Position numbers and translations under genes: made by a program. This document shows, piece after piece, positions 56,723 to 64,000 of a DNA stretch of 64,000 bases; position 1 is the stretch's first letter, and each line of letters begins with the position of its first letter. Location of the stretch: assembly GCF_040581405.1 (NCBI RefSeq), contig NZ_CP137157.1, positions 934,001 through 998,000 on the forward strand. The letters run 5' to 3'. The stretch comes from Komagataeibacter sucrofermentans DSM 15973. Lineage in GTDB: Bacteria > Pseudomonadota > Alphaproteobacteria > Acetobacterales > Acetobacteraceae. The notes below the pieces were generated by a model that saw only the letters and a list, made by a program, of their open reading frames with translations, did no database searches and had not been told where the DNA came from.

Positions 56723-57138
56723 ATGCCAGACGGTCTGTAAGCCGGGTTCTGTCCGCCCCTTACGGGGCGGGACGATCATTCCTCTGCGATGCGCATTGCT
56801 ACGCACCTGACGCGACCAACCCGAACGACAGGGCGGAAAAACCCCTGATGGCGCCTTGCGGCCCATCCGCCGTTCCTATTCGGTCTTGCTCCCGGTGGGG
56901 TTTGCCCTGCCATCCATGTTACCATGCATGCGGTGCGCTCTTACCGCACCGTTTCACCCTTGCCCCCAACGTCGCCCGCATTGCTGCGCGCGCCGCCGTG
57001 AGGGCGGTCTGTTTTCTGTGGCACTGTCCCTAGGGTTGCCCCCGCCGGCCGTTAGCCGGCACCGTTTTTCCGTGGAGCCCGGACTTTCCTCCATCACGCG
57101 TATGACCACGTGGCAGCGACCGTCCGACCGTCTGGCAT
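56723..57138 (-). ncRNA. rnpB: RNase P RNA (type A)
   Basis: About 416 nt on the minus strand. A 13-bp P1 helix joins the ends (ATGCCAGACGGTC with its complement). The conserved 5' block GAGGAAAGTCCGGGCTCC, the AGGGACAGTGCCACAGAAA block and the 3' ACAGAACCCGGCTTAC block are present in order, with GC-rich hairpins between, as in bacterial RNase P. It processes tRNA 5' ends. Small reading frames over this interval are shadows. Confidence 0.96.
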
Positions 57139-57142
57139 GCGG

Positions 57143-57171
57143 AAACTGGCGGTGCATGCGCGCAGCGTCAA
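57143..57171 (-). promoter_or_regulatory. Possible promoter of rnpB
   Basis: On the minus strand TTGACG (57166-57171) and CAGTTT (57143-57148) are 17 bp apart and end 4 bp before the first paired base of the P1 helix, so a start near that point is plausible. The -10 match is weak. Confidence 0.35.
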
Positions 57172-57228
57172 GCGATAAATGAGGGGCCTGTGTTCTTTCA
57201 ATTCGTTTTCCTGCCGGAAAGGCGCTCC

Positions 57229-58185
57229 ATGCCCGATTCAACCGCCGCCTCCCGCCCTGGCCTGCTCACCCGCACATTGCTGGGCGGCATGCACTGGTGG
57301 CACGCGCGGCGGCGCAACGTCGAGCCGCACACGCTGGAGGACATGCGGCGCAAGCTCAACCGCCCATGTTTTCCCATGGGGCTGTCCTCGCTGCAGGTGC
57401 GGCGCGTGATAAGCTGCCGCGTGCCGGGGCGTGACGGGCTGCTGGCCGCCCGGCTGTACGTGCCCTATGGGCGGGTGCATGGGGTGGTGCTGTTCATGCA
57501 TGGGGGCGGGTATGTGCATTGCGGGCTGAACTCGCATCACGGCATATGCTGCAGGCTGGCGCGGCAGTCAGGGGCGGCGGTGCTGTCCATTGATTACAGC
57601 CTCGCCCCTGAAAACCGCTTTCCCCATGCGGTGGAGGATTGCTGGGCGGCGTTGCAGTGGCTGGCGGGCGAGGCGCATCGCTGGGGTGGCCCGATTGCTG
57701 TCGCGGGTGACAGCGCGGGCGGCACGCTGGCCGCCGTGCTGGCCCAGATGGCGCGTGACCGGGGTGGCCCGGAACTGGCCATGCAACTGCTCTATTATCC
57801 CTCGCTGTACGGGGATCGTGACGTGCCCTCCCGCGAGACCTATGCCACGGGCTACATGCTCTCCACCAAGCTGATGGAATGGTATGCCGAGCAGTATATC
57901 CGCACGCCTGACGACCTGCATGACCCGCGGCTTGCGCCCATTTTTGCGCCCTCGCTGGCCGGGCTGCCGCCTGCCGTGATCGGGCTTGCGCAATGCGACC
58001 CCCTGCATGATGAAGGCACCGGCTACGCCCACGCCCTGCAGCAGGCGGGCGGGCAGGCCGAAACCCGCACATGGCGCGGCACGGTGCATGGGTTCCTCAA
58101 TTTCTACGCTTTTCTGCCCGCTGGCCGCGCGGCCATAAAATATGGCGCCCATGCCCTGCGCCGCGTGCTGCGCGGGAACGCGTGA
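57229..58185 (+). CDS. Alpha/beta hydrolase, HSL-type esterase
   Basis: A 318 aa hydrolase. HGGGY (residues 91-95), Ser162 in GDSAGGT, Asp257 in GLAQCDPLHD and His287 in GTVHGF form the oxyanion site and triad of hormone-sensitive-lipase-type esterases. No signal peptide. ATG 57229 (MPDSTAAS) has GGAAAGG 7 nt before it; GTG 57190 would add a doubtful 13 residues. It is the second such enzyme in the window but not a close repeat of the one at 19138. The physiological substrate is unknown. Confidence 0.92.
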   Translation: MPDSTAASRPGLLTRTLLGGMHWWHARRRNVEPHTLEDMRRKLNRPCFPMGLSSLQVRRVISCRVPGRDGLLAARLYVPYGRVHGVVLFMHGGGYVHCGLNSHHGICCRLARQSGAAVLSIDYSLAPENRFPHAVEDCWAALQWLAGEAHRWGGPIAVAGDSAGGTLAAVLAQMARDRGGPELAMQLLYYPSLYGDRDVPSRETYATGYMLSTKLMEWYAEQYIRTPDDLHDPRLAPIFAPSLAGLPPAVIGLAQCDPLHDEGTGYAHALQQAGGQAETRTWRGTVHGFLNFYAFLPAGRAAIKYGAHALRRVLRGNA

Positions 58186-58253
58186 AAAACAGGAAAAGCT
58201 TCAGGAGGCACCGCCCTTTTTAAAACAGAGAGCGGCGCCATGACCCCTGAACC

Positions 58254-58706
58254 TCAAGGCAGCGGGTGGAACATGCCCGGTGATTTCCAGTCGGTCAGCG
58301 CCTTCTGGTCCAGCCGGTCGATGCGCAGCGTGAACAGCAGCGGCAGCGTATTGCGGTCACCGGGGCATTTGCCGGAATGTTTTTCCATGACCTGAATGCG
58401 GGTTGCATCGGCGGGATCATTGCCGTTGACCACAAAGAGCAGGCAGTCCTTCGCGTCCGCTGTCATGCCGTTATGGGTGACGACGGTGCGGAAGTGCTCG
58501 ACAAGTGCGGTATTGTCGAACCAGCTCGTGCGCGAGAAGGTCAGCTTGTCAGCAGCCTGGTCCAGCCACCCCATGCGGCCCACAAGGATGACGAGGGCCG
58601 CCATGGGGATAAGCATGAGCACGCGGCGGACAATGCGCTGTTTGAGCGTGACCGGCGCGCGCCTGCGGCTCAGGCGCGGGGGTGAGGGCGGGGCGTCATT
58701 GCTCAT
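58254..58706 (-). CDS. Small membrane-anchored hypothetical protein
   Basis: A 150 aa protein. A Pro/Arg-rich cytoplasmic start (PPRLSRRRAPVTLKQRIVRR), one membrane helix (VLMLIPMAALVILVGRMGWL) and a periplasmic domain of about 95 residues with two Cys (DAKDCLLFVVNG, SGKCPGDR) that may form a disulfide. No family recognised. It starts 7 nt after the zwf stop on the same strand, so it may share its transcript. Confidence 0.7.
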   Translation of the reverse strand: MSNDAPPSPPRLSRRRAPVTLKQRIVRRVLMLIPMAALVILVGRMGWLDQAADKLTFSRTSWFDNTALVEHFRTVVTHNGMTADAKDCLLFVVNGNDPADATRIQVMEKHSGKCPGDRNTLPLLFTLRIDRLDQKALTDWKSPGMFHPLP

Positions 58707-58713
58707 GCGGCGG

Positions 58714-60195
<1,482 letters not shown>

Positions 60196-60449
60196 CGAAC
60201 GTGGGCCTCCTGCCTGTATCTGGTGCCCCGCATGGCCGGGCGGGCATGCTTGACGTATGCGGACATGACGCGAAAGCGGCATATGGGGTGCAGCTTCGAT
60301 TACGGCCCGGCTCTCTGGCCTGTCAAGTTGGCATTGACCAGCGGGCGGTGGCGCGATAATCCCGCCGTTCCATCCCGTCGCCTAATGACATTCCCTTCAT
60401 GTGCGCGCGGGCGGGAACGGCGCAATCACGATATCTGGAGAAACCTGCC

Positions 60450-60725
60450 ATGAATGCTGACAATTTCGAGGCGGACGACAACCCCGCCGCTGTTGGTGGT
60501 ATCGCAGCCGATCGCCTGCGCAGCATCATCGAACGTGTTGAGCGGCTGGAGGAAGAGCGCAAGGCGCTTGCGGGCGATATCAAGGATATTTTCACCGAGG
60601 CGAAGTCGGCAGGCTTTGATGTCAAGGTGATCCGCCAGATCATCCGCCTGCGTAAGCAGGAACCGGCGGAAGTGGAGGAACAGGAAACCCTGCTCGATAT
60701 CTACCGCCGCGCGCTTGGCATGTAA
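60450..60725 (+). CDS. gapR: GapR/DUF2312 nucleoid-associated protein
   Basis: A 91 aa protein of the DUF2312 family: RLRSIIERVERLEEERKALA forms the coiled coil, and DIKDIFTEAKSAGFDVKVIR with QIIRLRK the C-terminal part. GapR in Caulobacter binds overtwisted AT-rich DNA and helps replication and division. Full domain present. TGGAGAAA precedes ATG 60450. Divergent from zwf. Confidence 0.93.
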   Translation: MNADNFEADDNPAAVGGIAADRLRSIIERVERLEEERKALAGDIKDIFTEAKSAGFDVKVIRQIIRLRKQEPAEVEEQETLLDIYRRALGM

Positions 60726-60828
60726 CCGGCCCAGGCTGTAGGATCGTCCCTCCAACGCCCCCGCTGGCCGGTGCGTGGTGGCTGGCCATGGCCGCGCCGG
60801 GGCACTGTCCGTTCAGGTTGCACGCTGC

Positions 60829-61503
60829 ATGATGTCGTCGCTTTTTCCACAATGGATGCCCGCCTGGGCGCAGGCCGTGCTGCTGGTGGGCGGCATGCTG
60901 TTCACCCTGTTGTGGATGCTGGTGCCGTTTGCCGTGTTTGGCGTAAAGGGGCGGCTCGATAACCTGGCCATCCAGCTTGATGACCTGCAGGCCGAACTGC
61001 GCGTGCTCGCCCTTGGGCTGAACGGGCAGCCGACGCAGCCCCCGACCGTGGCGGATGCGCTGGCCGACCGGGTGCCTGCGCCCACGCCTGCTGAAGCAGC
61101 GCCCGTTTGGGAGCCCGCACCGCCTGCGGATATGGGCCCGGAGGAGGGTGCGCGCGACATCCCCGCCTATGAACGGCGCGCCCCGCGTGCCCAGCCCGCG
61201 CCGCCGCCACCCTCCCGGCCTGTCGAGCGTGCCCCCACGCCCGCACAGCGCAGGCCTGTGGAAGAGGATGACTGGAGCCCGCAGCCGCCGCGTGGGCCAT
61301 CGCCTGCCCAGCCTTACGTGCCCCGTCGCCCCGAGCCATCATATGACACTGAGGCGGAACCCGGCCTTGCGGACTGGAGCCGTGAACCGGCTCGGCCTGC
61401 TCCGCGCGTAACGCCTGCGCGCCCGGTCCGGGCTTCGGTCTGGCCGCCAGAGCGCCGCGCACGCGCCGAGCCAACCCTGCGCTGGCCACCGCGCCCTGAA
61501 TAG
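60829..61503 (+). CDS. Single-pass membrane protein with proline-rich tail
   Basis: A 224 aa protein. One membrane helix (AQAVLLVGGMLFTLLWMLVP) is followed by a short coiled-coil-like part (RLDNLAIQLDDLQAELRVLA) and a 150-residue Pro/Arg/Glu-rich disordered tail (QPAPPPPSRPVERAPTPAQ). No family recognised; the layout suggests a scaffold or envelope linker. ATG 60829 or 60832 can serve as start. It ends at an A-tract hairpin and is convergent with proB. Confidence 0.65.
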   Translation: MMSSLFPQWMPAWAQAVLLVGGMLFTLLWMLVPFAVFGVKGRLDNLAIQLDDLQAELRVLALGLNGQPTQPPTVADALADRVPAPTPAEAAPVWEPAPPADMGPEEGARDIPAYERRAPRAQPAPPPPSRPVERAPTPAQRRPVEEDDWSPQPPRGPSPAQPYVPRRPEPSYDTEAEPGLADWSREPARPAPRVTPARPVRASVWPPERRARAEPTLRWPPRPE

Positions 61504-61547
61504 GCGCGGCGTGAGGGTGTTGTTTTTCAAAAAGTTGGAATGGTTCT

Positions 61548-61568
61548 GAAGCTTTTTGAAAAAGCTTC
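61548..61568. terminator. A-tract hairpin, copy 3, between convergent genes
   Basis: GAAGCTTTTTGAAAAAGCTTC is a perfect palindrome between the membrane protein gene (+) and proB (-), and belongs to the dispersed repeat seen at 4374 and 20757. A bidirectional terminator is the likely role. Confidence 0.7.
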
Positions 61569-61588
61569 AGGTAGGAATTCTATTTGTA

Positions 61589-63886
<2,298 letters not shown>

Positions 63887-63922
63887 CAATTCGGGTAATC
63901 CCGTAGTGATAAGGCGTATGCC

Positions 63923-64000
63923 TTATTCCGCTGCCAGCGGCAGGGCTTCCACGGAAACGTGCACGCGGCCTTCAGCGCGGCGCACGAACTTCACATGGCC
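63923..64000 (-). CDS. rpmA: 50S ribosomal protein L27, C-terminal end (partial)
   Basis: The last 25 codons of a minus-strand gene running off the right edge, reading HVKFVRRAEGRVHVSVEALP to LAAE and a TAA stop at 63923. The VKF..RAEGRVHVSV pattern and the position ahead of obgE identify L27, which sits near the peptidyl transferase centre. Confidence 0.9.
   Translation of the reverse strand, partial: GHVKFVRRAEGRVHVSVEALPLAAE

Noticed and set aside
56701-57241. Several small frames over the RNase P RNA
   Set aside because: The interval is fully explained by rnpB conserved blocks and the P1 helix.

Overview
The window is bacterial chromosome from an acetic acid bacterium (Acetobacteraceae). 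Komagataeibacter or a close relative is my best guess. The reasons are the high GC, an alphaproteobacterial-type division and cell wall cluster running mraZ to ligA, a GapR (DUF2312) gene, an NDUFS4-type complex I subunit, and several copies of a short A-tract hairpin repeat that I associate with this group. The genus is an inference; no ribosomal RNA gene is present to test it.

Layout. 1-3871: the end of a membrane protein, then a copper-type module (TonB-dependent receptor, DUF2946-like protein, and a divergent TonB carrying a 36-copy Pro-Gln repeat). 4484-13970: a genomic island of about 9.5 kb inserted in the 3' end of tRNA-Arg(TCT). It is bounded by 68-bp direct repeats and carries a tyrosine integrase. 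Its cargo is a lipoprotein plus a papain-like protein, a stand-alone SpoT-like HD hydrolase, and an AAA+ ATPase/subtilisin-like peptidase pair. An IS21-family element has cut off the peptidase before its catalytic serine. 14027-25242: housekeeping and transport genes (NDUFS4, gpt, csaA, MFS, cation/proton antiporter, esterase, HbpS-like protein), tRNA-Pro and tRNA-Asn, and a decayed AT-rich stretch with an FkbM methyltransferase remnant and an O-acetyltransferase. 25388-31182: a solute-binding protein facing a complete BMP-type (purine nucleoside-like) ABC transporter.

31382-56399, minus strand: one long division and peptidoglycan cluster, transcribed mraZ-rsmH-ftsL-ftsI-murE-murF-mraY-murD-ftsW-murG-murC-murB-ddl-ftsQ-ftsA-ftsZ/lpxC-bamD-recN-ligA. 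Most junctions overlap by 1-4 nt. Its striking feature is that ftsZ and lpxC form one open reading frame. FtsZ lacks its C-terminal anchoring peptide, LpxC lacks about its first 30 residues, and the two are joined through a Pro/Ala-rich linker. This is either a real bifunctional division/lipid A protein, a strain-specific in-frame deletion, or an assembly error; it is the observation most worth checking.

56400-64000: MraZ-box-like repeats, RNase P RNA, a second HSL-type esterase, zwf, gapR, a proline-rich membrane protein, proB-obgE and the end of rpmA.
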